From Hyphomicrobiales bacterium (GTDB lineage Bacteria > Pseudomonadota > Alphaproteobacteria > Rhizobiales > Rhizobiaceae), in contig UBMP01000008.1 in the NCBI GenBank assembly GCA_900466575.1, positions 186,001-250,000 on the forward strand: a DNA stretch of 64,000 bases, written 5' to 3'. Position numbers and translations under genes: made by a program. The notes beneath the pieces are model-generated. The model did not search any database, was not told the DNA's origin, and worked only from the letters and a program-made list of their open reading frames with translations. Positions 24,397 through 31,305 of the stretch are shown piece after piece. How positions within the stretch are numbered: position 1 is the first letter of the stretch; each line of letters begins with the position of its first letter.

Positions 24397-25935
24397 ATGC
24401 CCGAGCGCGTCAGCACATCTCCGGACAAAAACGTCGTGGACCTGTCCAAGGGGAGCCGCAATGCAGGGCTGAACCGGACGCTGCGCGAGACGCGTGCCAA
24501 GTTGCAAAACGGCGACGCGGGCTCCCCTCAGTTCCAGCGTGAGACTATCACCCTTTTCATCGACGCAAGCCTTGACAGCGCGGCTGCCGTCCCGATCCTT
24601 GCCAGCGGCATCGGGGCCTTCAGTCTCGCCTTCAATATGGGCGAGTACACGATCATCTGGATGCTGGCCACGCTCATCCTGCACGCCATCCACGTCTATG
24701 TGCTCCAGCAGATCAAACGCCGGCAACTCATCAAGGACGAGAACGCGGCAAATTGGACGCGCCGGCTGCTCGGGCTTCAGTTTACGATCGGCTTGTGCTG
24801 GGCGCTCTTCGCCAGCCAGAGCTGCGCGAGCTGCGATCTCGGCTCCTATATCACCTTCAAGGGCGCGGCCCTTCTCATTGTGCTCAGCGCCACCGCGCTG
24901 ACGACATCGATGCTGAACGGCGCCCTGCTCGTCACCTTCATTCCTACCGTTGTCGCCATTGTCTACCTCTACTGGCGAGACCGTCAGCCGACGGAGATCG
25001 GCCTGATCGCCATGTTCACGGCCGCCATGGTGTTCTTTATCTTCTTCACCGGCCGGCTTCGCCGCACGAGCGTTCAAATCCTGTCCTACCAATCGGAGAA
25101 GGATGACCTGATCGCAGAACTCGAGGTCGCCAATTCCATCTCGGACGAAGCGCGACGGAGGGCCGAAGAGGCCAATCTGGCGAAGTCGCGTTTCCTCGCG
25201 TCCATGTCGCACGAACTGAGAACGCCCCTGAACGCGATTCTCGGGTTTTCCGAGGTGATGGACAATGAAGTGCTCGGCCCGATGTCCAATGCGACCTACA
25301 AGGAATATGTGGGAGACATTCATCGTTCCGGCCAGCATCTCCTGAACCTCATCAACGAAATTCTCGACCTCTCGCGCATCGAGGCCGGGCGCTACGAGCT
25401 TCACGAAGAGGCCGTCAAGCTCTCGGAGATCACCGAAGACTGCATCGGCATGGTACAGCTTCGCGCGAGGTCGAAAAACATCCGCATCACGGAGCAATTC
25501 GAAACCGGTTTGCCTCCCATCTGGGTCGACGAGAAATCGATGCGGCAGGTGATCCTCAATCTACTCTCCAATGCCGTGAAGTTTACGCCGCAAGGCGGCG
25601 AGATCGCCGTCAAGCTTGGCTGGACGGCTGGCGGCGGCCAGTATGTGGCCATCCGCGACAACGGTCCCGGCATTCCCGAGGAAGAAATTCCGGTTGTCCT
25701 TTCAGCCTTCGGCCAAGGCTCGATCGCCATCAAGACCGCCGAACAGGGAACCGGACTGGGATTGCCGATCGTCCAGGCGATCCTGGCCAAGCATAATGGC
25801 GAATTCGTCTTGCGGTCGAAATTGCGTGAAGGAACCGAGGTCATCGCAATCCTGCCGGCGAAGCGTGTGCTACAGACCGTTCCGGCCGTCAGGGAAGCTC
25901 ACTCCAACGAGAAGCGTCGGCGCTCCTTCGCCTGA
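24397..25935 (+). CDS. PdhS/PleC/DivJ-family membrane sensor histidine kinase
   Basis: 512 residues from the ATG at 24397; a TTG at 24385 is the other option. Six or so hydrophobic helices lie between residues ~55 and 215, then a coiled linker (LIAELEVANSISDEARRRAEEANLAKSRFLA). The H-box MSHELRTPLNAILGFSEVM contains the FSEVM extension typical of PleC/DivJ/PdhS kinases that talk to DivK. N, G1 and G2 boxes are NLLSNAVKFTP, IRDNGPGIPEEE and GTGLGLPIV. In Agrobacterium such kinases control attachment, motility and division asymmetry through the DivK-PleD-CtrA network. It resembles PdhS2 in size, but I cannot settle the paralogue. No response regulator is adjacent. Confidence 0.82.
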   Translation: MPERVSTSPDKNVVDLSKGSRNAGLNRTLRETRAKLQNGDAGSPQFQRETITLFIDASLDSAAAVPILASGIGAFSLAFNMGEYTIIWMLATLILHAIHVYVLQQIKRRQLIKDENAANWTRRLLGLQFTIGLCWALFASQSCASCDLGSYITFKGAALLIVLSATALTTSMLNGALLVTFIPTVVAIVYLYWRDRQPTEIGLIAMFTAAMVFFIFFTGRLRRTSVQILSYQSEKDDLIAELEVANSISDEARRRAEEANLAKSRFLASMSHELRTPLNAILGFSEVMDNEVLGPMSNATYKEYVGDIHRSGQHLLNLINEILDLSRIEAGRYELHEEAVKLSEITEDCIGMVQLRARSKNIRITEQFETGLPPIWVDEKSMRQVILNLLSNAVKFTPQGGEIAVKLGWTAGGGQYVAIRDNGPGIPEEEIPVVLSAFGQGSIAIKTAEQGTGLGLPIVQAILAKHNGEFVLRSKLREGTEVIAILPAKRVLQTVPAVREAHSNEKRRRSFA

Positions 25936-25946
25936 CCGATCCGGTT

Positions 25947-26336
25947 TCAGAAAAGATAGATTTCTACAATCGCATAGGCGAGATAGGCCGCATTCAGGCC
26001 GATCAGGCAGGCGCAAGCGAGCGATCCCAAATCCTTTGCATGCCGGCCGAACATCGAAAACTCGGGCGACAGGTGGTCGACCAGTTCTTCAATCGCGGTG
26101 TTGACGGCTTCGAAGGCGAAAAGAATGACCATCAGCCCGACGAAGATAAAGATCCTCTCAAACCGAGCGCCGATCGCCAACAGTAAAATGGTGCCCAGCA
26201 CGAAGCCGCCCAGCTGATGACGGAAGGCTGCTTCGTGCAGGAGGCGCAGAAGGCCCTGCCAGGAATAGCGAGCCGCGGAGACGAAATGGCGAAAGCCCGT
26301 CTCTTTCATGAATGGCGGCTTGCCGGTTCCGTGCAT
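25947..26336 (-). CDS. dgkA: Diacylglycerol kinase
   Basis: 129 residues with three membrane helices, the compact bacterial DgkA design. TGFRHFVSAARYSWQGLLRLLHEAAFRHQL is the N-terminal amphipathic region. The active-site helix is FAFEAVNTAIEELVDHLSPEF, which carries the E-x7-D-type catalytic acidic residues. HAKDLGSLACACL is the conserved third-helix entry. The enzyme phosphorylates diacylglycerol at the inner membrane, recycling lipid from glucan modification. The start is three bases after the cobT stop, so it is translationally linked to cobT, although the pathways are unrelated. An ATG at 26309 is also possible. Confidence 0.88.
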   Translation of the reverse strand: MHGTGKPPFMKETGFRHFVSAARYSWQGLLRLLHEAAFRHQLGGFVLGTILLLAIGARFERIFIFVGLMVILFAFEAVNTAIEELVDHLSPEFSMFGRHAKDLGSLACACLIGLNAAYLAYAIVEIYLF

Positions 26337-26339
26337 GCA

Positions 26340-27356
26340 TCAAGCCTTATTGGAAACGCCTGCACCTTCAAAGGTTGCCATGCCAGAGTGGCAGGCGGCC
26401 GCGGACTTGACAATGCCCGCTGCAAGTGCCGCCCCGGTACCCTCGCCCAGCCGCATTCCGAGAGCGAGCAGAGGGGTCTTGCCGAGCCGTTCGATGGCGC
26501 GAAGGTGCCCTGGTTCGGCCGACACATGCCCAATAAGGCAGTGATCAAGCGCGGTCGGGTTGGCGGCCTTGAGAATGGCCGCGGCGGCCGTCGCGACATA
26601 GCCGTCGATCAGAACGGGGATCTTCTGCACGCGGGCTGCCAGGATCGCACCGGCCATGGCCGCGATTTCGCGACCGCCGACGCGGCGAAGGGTTTCCAGC
26701 GGATCGCCCAGATGATCCTTGTGGAGTGCGATCGCCCGCTCGACAGCGTCGATCTTTCGCTGAAGGACTTCGCCGGCAGACCCGGTGCCGGGGCCGACCC
26801 AGTCCTCGGCCTTTCCGCCGTAAAGCGCGTAGAAGATGGCGGCTGCGATGGTGGTGTTGCCAATGCCCATCTCACCGATGCACAGGAGATCCGTGCCACC
26901 GGCAATCGCCTCCATGCCGAAGGCCATCGTGGCGGCGCAATCGCGTTCCGAAAGGGCGGCTTCCTGCGTAATGTCTCCCGTCGGGATCTGCAGGGCAAGG
27001 TCGAAGACCTTGAGGCCGAGATCGTGCGTCACGCAGATCTGGTTGATGGCGGCCCCGCCGGCGGTAAAGTTCGCCACCATCTGCTCGGTCACCTCAGGCG
27101 GATAGGGCGAAACACCCTGACGCGTGACGCCATGATTGCCGGCGAAGATGGCGACCAGCGGACGCGTGACCTGCGGTGAACGGCCCGACCAGGCCGCGAG
27201 CCAGAAGGCGATTTCTTCCAATCGGCCCAGCGAGCCCGGTGGCTTGGTCAGCTGTGCATCACGCTTGCGCGCGGCTTCCAGCGCGCGGACGTCGGGGCCA
27301 GGAAGGTTGTTGAGAAGTTCGCGAAAATCGTCGAACGGCAAGCCACTCACGCTCAT
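26340..27356 (-). CDS. cobT: Nicotinate-nucleotide--dimethylbenzimidazole phosphoribosyltransferase
   Basis: 338 residues, normal length. It transfers ribose-phosphate from nicotinate mononucleotide to dimethylbenzimidazole, giving alpha-ribazole phosphate for the lower loop of cobalamin. Family signatures seen are TKPPGSLGRLEEIAFWLA, FAGNHGVTRQGVSPYP, CIGEMGIGNTTIAAAIF, PVLIDGYVATAAAAIL, and the C-terminal RLGEGTGAALAAGIVKSA with the catalytic glutamate. It is called CobU in Pseudomonas denitrificans nomenclature. It is divergent from cobS, the next-acting enzyme, and followed by dgkA. Confidence 0.95.
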   Translation of the reverse strand: MSVSGLPFDDFRELLNNLPGPDVRALEAARKRDAQLTKPPGSLGRLEEIAFWLAAWSGRSPQVTRPLVAIFAGNHGVTRQGVSPYPPEVTEQMVANFTAGGAAINQICVTHDLGLKVFDLALQIPTGDITQEAALSERDCAATMAFGMEAIAGGTDLLCIGEMGIGNTTIAAAIFYALYGGKAEDWVGPGTGSAGEVLQRKIDAVERAIALHKDHLGDPLETLRRVGGREIAAMAGAILAARVQKIPVLIDGYVATAAAAILKAANPTALDHCLIGHVSAEPGHLRAIERLGKTPLLALGMRLGEGTGAALAAGIVKSAAACHSGMATFEGAGVSNKA

Positions 27357-27490
27357 GGACCCAGTATCCTTGTCATTTCAGTTTCAGGCAGGCATTGATG
27401 CGGCTTTCATATTGTTCCGGATGACGCGAAGCAACGGTAAAAGCGACGCGCGCCGTCGCTGTGATGCGGGATTTTGGGGAGTGCGACGCA

Positions 27491-28273
27491 ATGGTCGGAC
27501 CTGACGAATTTTTGAAAGACATCGCGCGAGCGCTCGGCTTCCTTAGCCGTGTCCCGATACCGGGACGCTTCTTCGCCGGTTACGACGGCTCGATGCGGCG
27601 GACGAGCGGCGCTTTTGCTGTGGCGGGCGCAGTGATTGCACTGCCAGCCGCCCTGCTCCTCGGTGTCCTCCTCCACTTCGGCGTGAGGCCGGAACTCGCA
27701 GCGCTTGTCACGCTTGCCCTCCAGATCCTCCTGACGGGGGGGCTCCATGAAGATGGCCTTGCCGATTGCGCCGATGGACTTGGCGGCGGCGGCACACGCG
27801 AACGCATGCTGGAAATCATGAAGGACAGCCGGCTCGGCGTCTATGGCGGGCTTGCGCTGATCCTGTCCCTGGGGCTCAGAACGGAAGCTCTGGCTGGTAT
27901 CGCCGCCACAGGTCCGGTGGCTGCGGCGCTGGCGGTGATCGCGGTCAACGCGGCAGCACGCGCCGCTCTCGTGTGGCACTGGTCTTTTCTTCCGCCGGCG
28001 CGCGTGGACGGCGTTGCGGCAGCTGTCGGACAGCCGGCCGGCGCAGCACTGATAACCGCCCTAATCAGCGGCGGGTTGATCTATGCCATCGCAACCGTAT
28101 CGGACCTGGGACTGGCGCGTGCGCTGGTGTCTGCCGTTGTGGCGACGCTTGCCACAATTCTCTTCGCCCGCCTTGTTCGCGGCAAGATTCAAGGACATAC
28201 GGGAGATACATTGGGTGCGAGCGAACAAATCTGCGAGATTGCACTTTATGTCGCCCTTGCGATTGCAGCCTGA
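27491..28273 (+). CDS. cobS: Cobalamin 5'-phosphate synthase (adenosylcobinamide-GDP ribazoletransferase)
   Basis: 260 residues from MVGPDEFLKDIARALGFL, selected for GGGGAG about 9 bases upstream; an ATG at 27461 would add 10 residues. An integral membrane protein with about six helices. The conserved motif GGLHEDGLADCADGLGGGGTRERMLEIMKDSRLG resembles CDP-alcohol-type Asp clusters that bind Mg and GDP-cobinamide. The late GDTLGASEQICEIALYV is also diagnostic. It joins adenosylcobinamide-GDP to alpha-ribazole (phosphate), the last step of cobalamin assembly, with CobT encoded divergently. Called CobV in P. denitrificans nomenclature. Confidence 0.95.
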   Translation: MVGPDEFLKDIARALGFLSRVPIPGRFFAGYDGSMRRTSGAFAVAGAVIALPAALLLGVLLHFGVRPELAALVTLALQILLTGGLHEDGLADCADGLGGGGTRERMLEIMKDSRLGVYGGLALILSLGLRTEALAGIAATGPVAAALAVIAVNAAARAALVWHWSFLPPARVDGVAAAVGQPAGAALITALISGGLIYAIATVSDLGLARALVSAVVATLATILFARLVRGKIQGHTGDTLGASEQICEIALYVALAIAA

Positions 28274-28314
28274 CCTGCCGATATGAAGACGAATACATAA
28301 CGAAGAAGCCCTCC

Positions 28315-28536
28315 ATGGAATCGCCCTGCATTCTCGTCTGTTCGATTGATGACAAGACCGGCTACTGTTTCGGCTGTGGCCGGACGCGCGACGAACTCGC
28401 CCGATGGATCGAAATGACCGACGGGGAACGGCGAGCGGTGATGGATGCGCTTCCTGCCCGACTGGAAACGATCGAGCGTAAGCCACGCCGGGTTACGCGC
28501 CGAAGGCTGCTTGCAGAGGGCGGACCGACCTCATGA
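28315..28536 (+). CDS. DUF1289 domain protein
   Basis: 73 residues. The N-terminus MESPCILVCSIDDKTGYCFGCGRTRDELARW holds four cysteines in the DUF1289 pattern (C-x3-C-x8-C-x2-C), probably a metal site. The C-terminus is basic. These small proteins are widespread in proteobacteria and have no settled function. The ATG lies 41 bases after cobS. The stop overlaps the next gene's start (ATGA), so it is coupled to the protease-like gene. Confidence 0.85.
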   Translation: MESPCILVCSIDDKTGYCFGCGRTRDELARWIEMTDGERRAVMDALPARLETIERKPRRVTRRRLLAEGGPTS

Positions 28537-29234
28537 GATTGTTGGCCGTCGCTCTTGGCATTCTGGGGATCGGTCTTGGCCTGCTTCTTTTCAACCATGA
28601 CAGCGGCCAGACTCTCGGAATGTCGAACGACGATTTCGGGCATTTCATCTATCTCCTGCCGATTGCGATCATGATCGGCGCGGGCGCAGTTGCCTCACGG
28701 GGGCAGCTTCGCCGCAACCTCACCTATCTTGCCGTCTGGACCGCCGTCGCGCTCGGCTGCGTCGCCGTCTATGTCTATCAAGACGAGGCCAAGCATGTGG
28801 GCCGGCGTGTGCTCGCCGAGCTGATGCCGGGGCATTCGGTCGTGCTGACCGGTCTGAACGGCGAAAACGAGGTGGTCATCCGCAGAACGCAGGGCGGTCA
28901 CTTCGCGGTGAACGCGCATGTGGATGGACAGCGGGTCGGCATGCTGATCGACACTGGCGCAAGTCAGGTGACGCTGACCTATGAGGATGCGAAGCGGATC
29001 GGGCTCAAGCCCGAGACACTGAATTTCTCCATGCCCGTCACAACGGCCAACGGCACCGGACAGGCGGCACCCGTGACCATTCCAGAGCTTTCGATCGGGC
29101 CGATCGTGCGAAAGAATGTTTCGGCGGCAATCGCACAGGAAGGTCGTCTCGACACGAGCCTTCTCGGGATGAACTTCCTGTCGTCACTTTCCGCAGTCCG
29201 CATCCAGCCTGACGAAATGAGGCTGATGGACTGA
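28533..29234 (+). CDS. Membrane-anchored retropepsin-like aspartic protease (TIGR02281 family)
   Basis: 233 residues. Two or three N-terminal membrane helices (MRLLAVALGILGIGLGLLLF, FIYLLPIAIMIGAGAVA, YLAVWTAVALGCVAVYV) precede a retropepsin-like domain. The catalytic motif is VGMLIDTGASQVTLTYEDAKRIGL and the second hallmark LDTSLLGMNFLSSL. The clan AA single-domain enzymes act as dimers; the predicted topology places the catalytic domain outside the cytosol. The natural substrate is unknown. Coupled by ATGA to the DUF1289 gene, an arrangement common in rhizobia. Confidence 0.85.
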   Translation: MRLLAVALGILGIGLGLLLFNHDSGQTLGMSNDDFGHFIYLLPIAIMIGAGAVASRGQLRRNLTYLAVWTAVALGCVAVYVYQDEAKHVGRRVLAELMPGHSVVLTGLNGENEVVIRRTQGGHFAVNAHVDGQRVGMLIDTGASQVTLTYEDAKRIGLKPETLNFSMPVTTANGTGQAAPVTIPELSIGPIVRKNVSAAIAQEGRLDTSLLGMNFLSSLSAVRIQPDEMRLMD

Positions 29235-29338
29235 TCCTGATGGGTCGCCCATACCGGAGTTGTCGAAAGCGGAGGATTGGCGCGCTAAATTCGGTCTTCG
29301 GCACTCCGTGTCATTCAACTGAAGCATTGAGACGATAA

Positions 29339-29461
29339 TCAGGTTTTGCAAGCGCTCTCGATTTTTGCTTCCGGCCCCCGCTCCGGAATGGCGTTTGCAA
29401 GCTTTGACGCCCCCATCGTCACAAGCACTTTTTCGAGGCCGGTTTTCCGGCCTCTTTTTTT
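29339..29461 (+). ncRNA. Candidate small RNA ending in a strong terminator
   Basis: A plus-strand segment of about 120 bases sits 105 bases after the protease-like gene. It has a repeated TTTGCAAGC motif (near 29343 and 29394), a GC-rich internal part, and a U-rich stretch before a GAGGCCGG-TTTT-CCGGCCTC hairpin with seven T. No ORF is supported. It may instead be just the 3' UTR of the protease-like gene. No promoter is clear. Confidence 0.25.
29435..29461. terminator. Bidirectional terminator before the extensin-like gene
   Basis: A perfect 8-base stem GAGGCCGG/CCGGCCTC with TTTT loop, then T7 on the plus strand. On the minus strand it follows the extensin-like stop by 15 bases and has a T-rich tail too. 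Confidence 0.85.
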
Positions 29462-29475
29462 GTCCGCTCTTTGTG

Positions 29476-30648
29476 TCAGTCCAGGCTGCAGTAGCGCCGG
29501 CCGGATTTGCGGCTGCGCAGATCGAAGTGGAAGTGGTCGCCGTGATAGGGGTCGCCGGGGCCAAGGACCGTGTTGAAGTACTTGCAGGAATCGGCGCGCA
29601 CGGAATTCAAGAGACCCTTCTGCCGGAAGGAGAAGAAGCCGGGCTTGCGCACATCGATCCCCTCGCCGTTGTTCAGGATGATCTGGCCGACATCGATCGC
29701 GTTGCCTCTCGCATGTTCCGACCAGGGATTGCCCCGTTTGGAGTTCATCGGGCGGCAAGCATAGGAGGACATCTGGCGGATCGTGTTGACGCCCGAGAAA
29801 TAGCGGATGCGGGCGGTCGGAACGAGATCATCGCGTACCCAGCGTGCGAAGGTGACAGCCATGCCGCAGTTCAGCTTGGCGGCCGGCAGGATGCGCACGC
29901 CGTTGATCGACTGGATCTGTACCGGATAGTCGATGCCGCAACTCGGCCCGTCGTGGATGGCGGGAATATCGGTATAGACTACCCCGAGCTTTTGCAGCGT
30001 CAGCCGGCAGCTCTTCTCAGCAACCGGCATTCCGCCCTGGCTTTCCGGGACCGACATCGGATTATTGAAGCGCGGGATGTAGGCAACCTTCTGCTCCTGA
30101 ACCTCCGCAGGTCTGGCAACCGCGTCGTCAACCGGAATGCTACGGCTCCTCGACACTTGGTGGAGGTTGTCAGTTCCGACACCGTCGATGACGGGTGCGT
30201 CGACGTCGCCTTCTACGATCTGGGGAGCCTGCCCCTGCTGCTTGGGCTCGCCGGAGAAGCCGAAGAGCTTGTCCATGTCGACTTCGCTGCTTTTCGTTTC
30301 AGCTGTCGCCTGCGCGGGCGCTGGGGCCGTGTCCGAACTTGCCTGGCTCGCATCTTCCGCCTGTGGCGCCTGTGAGGCCACAGCGTCCGGCGCGTCGATC
30401 ATATCCGCGTTGGTGCTTGCCGCCTTCTGGCTGCGCTCAATCCGACTGACGGGACCTTCCAGAATGGGATAGGCCGCATCGCGCGAGGCCGATCTGACCG
30501 GGGCGAGCGGCACGGCATGTGTCTTGCCGCGCGGTCCGATATCGGCGACCGGCATCGGGTCTGGATCGTAGCAGCCGGAAAGCACAAGGCAGACGAGCGC
30601 TGCCGAGGACGCGGTCCGCGCGAAAGAAGTCGAGAATACCATACTCAT
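29476..30648 (-). CDS. Extensin-like family lipoprotein, probable peptidoglycan peptidase
   Basis: 390 residues. The N-terminal lipoprotein signal has lipobox LVLSGC (Cys at about residue 26). About 170 residues of Ala/Gln/Asp-rich linker follow. The C-terminal extensin-like domain (about 200-390) has LQKLGVVYTDIP, CGIDYPVQIQSINGV, LNCGMAVTFARWV, SEHARGNAIDVG and GPGDPYHGDHFHFDL. The SxHxxGxAxD and HxHFD motifs are those of zinc-dependent D,D-/L,D-peptidases of the VanY/MepA type, so cleavage of peptidoglycan cross-links is likely. The several cysteines fit a periplasmic, disulfide-bonded domain. The protein would sit in the outer membrane facing the wall. Confidence 0.82.
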   Translation of the reverse strand: MSMVFSTSFARTASSAALVCLVLSGCYDPDPMPVADIGPRGKTHAVPLAPVRSASRDAAYPILEGPVSRIERSQKAASTNADMIDAPDAVASQAPQAEDASQASSDTAPAPAQATAETKSSEVDMDKLFGFSGEPKQQGQAPQIVEGDVDAPVIDGVGTDNLHQVSRSRSIPVDDAVARPAEVQEQKVAYIPRFNNPMSVPESQGGMPVAEKSCRLTLQKLGVVYTDIPAIHDGPSCGIDYPVQIQSINGVRILPAAKLNCGMAVTFARWVRDDLVPTARIRYFSGVNTIRQMSSYACRPMNSKRGNPWSEHARGNAIDVGQIILNNGEGIDVRKPGFFSFRQKGLLNSVRADSCKYFNTVLGPGDPYHGDHFHFDLRSRKSGRRYCSLD

Positions 30649-30813
30649 CTCTCTTCCAGACGCGGGATCGCAACACGCCGCCGATGTCTGTTACCGAGGT
30701 TATTGCGAGCATAAAGTGCGGCGCATAAGGTTACGCGCATATGCTGCCGCCATGTGAAGAAGGCTAGCAAGGAATGGTAAATGATACCTTTCGGTCACCG
30801 GATGGAGATAGGG

Positions 30814-31305
30814 ATGAGACTGGTCCTGGCAAGCGTGTTTCTGGTCCTCGCTGCAGGCGCGCAAGCGGCCGACTGCAACAAGTGGAAGGCTTCGTTGGAG
30901 GAGGGAGAAGGCGGTAGTCGCATGGTGGCGCGCATGTGCAACGCGGCCGGCGGCAAACTCACCGTCGAGTGCGGCGCGCCGGGTGCCTTGATGATGGCTT
31001 TCGCGCCGAAAGGCGATTTTGCACCCCCCGGTGACAATCCCGACTTCGTCGGGCGGTTCTCCATCAAGGTCGGAAGCGAGACCTTCGACCGCGACATGAC
31101 CTATTGGGCCATGGATGGAGTCATGGGCTTGGAGATATCTGTCAGGGACAAGCTGGCAGACGCACTGAGCAAAGCCGAAGGAGGCACCGTTTCCTTCGCC
31201 TCGCCCGAACCCGGAATTGCAGACTCCGGATTCTCATTGAATGGGGCGTCGGCCGCCCTGAAAAAGCTCGAGGCGAGCTGCCGGCGGAGCAAACAAGCGA
31301 CTTAG
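30814..31305 (+). CDS. Secreted hypothetical protein
   Basis: 163 residues from MRLVLASVFLVLAAGAQAADC, with GGAGATAGGG upstream; ATGs at 30781 and 30802 are less likely because they would bury the signal peptide. The signal peptide cleaves after AQA. The mature part has Cys pairs (near residue 20, MARMCNAAGGKLTVECGAPG and a final ASCRR) and a beta-rich pattern. I recognise no family. It overlaps the convergent beta-glucosidase gene by 4 bases. Function unknown. Confidence 0.7.
   Translation: MRLVLASVFLVLAAGAQAADCNKWKASLEEGEGGSRMVARMCNAAGGKLTVECGAPGALMMAFAPKGDFAPPGDNPDFVGRFSIKVGSETFDRDMTYWAMDGVMGLEISVRDKLADALSKAEGGTVSFASPEPGIADSGFSLNGASAALKKLEASCRRSKQAT

Noticed and set aside
27357-27490. Cobalamin riboswitch between cobT and cobS
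   Set aside because: The interval is only 134 bases and lacks a B12 box and the expected helices.
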